From: Cytophagales bacterium
GTDB lineage: Bacteria > Bacteroidota > Bacteroidia > Cytophagales > Cyclobacteriaceae
Length of the DNA: 64,000 nucleotides
Assembly: GCA_022360015.1 (NCBI GenBank)
Contig: JAKSDQ010000250.1
Location: 22,666-86,665 of the forward strand
Direction of reading: 5' to 3'
The notes beneath the pieces are model-generated. The model saw nothing but the letters and a program-made list of their open reading frames with translations. It made no database searches and had not been told where the DNA came from. The translations under genes and the position numbers were made by a program. This document shows, one piece after another, positions 63,948 to 64,000 of the stretch. Each line of letters opens with the position of its first letter. The first letter of the stretch is position 1.

Positions 63948-64000
63948 GGAATGTTGACCTTTTTCTTTTCAATAGAAAACCAACTGAAAGAAAAATGTTA
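63948..64000 (+). repeat. 53-bp ATGTTGACC repeat, copy 2 (cut by window end)
   Basis: Matches 58099-58151 with one mismatch and runs to the window end, so the true repeat may be longer. The same arrangement (GCTAAGCTA copy, then this repeat) precedes the orphan RHS tip, so another RHS tip may lie just beyond 64 kb. Confidence 0.85.

Noticed and set aside
1-64000. tRNA, rRNA, tmRNA or a CRISPR array
   Set aside because: No intergenic stretch showed the tRNA GGTTCGAATCC arm, rRNA conserved blocks or spaced direct repeats by eye; a tRNAscan or Rfam run would be needed for certainty.

Overview
The window looks like a chromosome segment of a gliding, aerobic or microaerobic Bacteroidota bacterium, probably from the Cytophagales/Flammeovirga-type lineages. 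The evidence is the gliding ABC transporter genes gldA, gldF and gldG, a FecR/ECF sigma pair, LytTR/His_kinase signalling, Bacteroidota promoters of the form TTTG-N19-TAnnTTTG, families common in that phylum (DUF4920, DUF4340, DUF6495-like, DUF6671-like) and very large RHS proteins of the Bacteroidota type. No rRNA, tRNA or CRISPR array was seen.

From 0 to 38 kb the window is ordinary chromosome. It holds an anti-sigma/sigma pair (0.1-1.7 kb), a TPP-riboswitch operon (3.2-5.9 kb) of a methyltransferase, an AIR-synthase-like protein and a divergent ThiE-like protein, and a Trm112-like protein. These are followed by a vanadium haloperoxidase-like lipoprotein, cytochrome bd oxidase (cydAB) divergent from a 1-Cys peroxiredoxin, and a Tat-exported Gfo/Idh/MocA oxidoreductase behind a long leader. 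Next come gldA-gldF-gldG-DUF4340, a DbpA-type RNA helicase, a LytTR two-component pair, a Spy-like protein and a TonB-receptor-like outer membrane protein, a sulfotransferase, a PhoD-like phosphatase, methionine aminopeptidase, a methionine sulfoxide repair cluster (msrB, DUF4920, msrAB), an SF1 helicase with a sterol desaturase-family protein, a YcaQ-like glycosylase and a PhzF-family enzyme.

From 38.5 to 56.7 kb lies a large polymorphic-toxin-like locus: a coiled-coil/barrel-like envelope protein, a small secreted protein, an RHS protein with the usual N-terminal half but no toxin tip, and a giant protein of about 3,930 residues. The giant protein combines 25 LRRs (arranged as five 360-bp super-repeats), DUF6443/RHS, a carbohydrate-binding-like domain, seven Fn3 and three LamG-like domains, the RHS core and a variable C-terminal tip. 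A candidate immunity gene follows 2 bp downstream.

From 56.7 to 64 kb is an accessory region made of cassettes and debris. It contains two XRE regulators with look-alike terminators, a displaced RHS tip with a ParB-like toxin domain and its putative immunity gene, a nonsense-interrupted copy of the first RHS gene, and three toxin-antitoxin modules (one with a missing catalytic Asp and a truncated antitoxin). It also contains a tyrosine-recombinase tail, a possible group II intron scrap, and dispersed repeats lying between these cassettes. The most likely reading is a toxin-tip reservoir downstream of an active RHS locus, where homologous RHS-core sequence could allow exchange of the toxin end.
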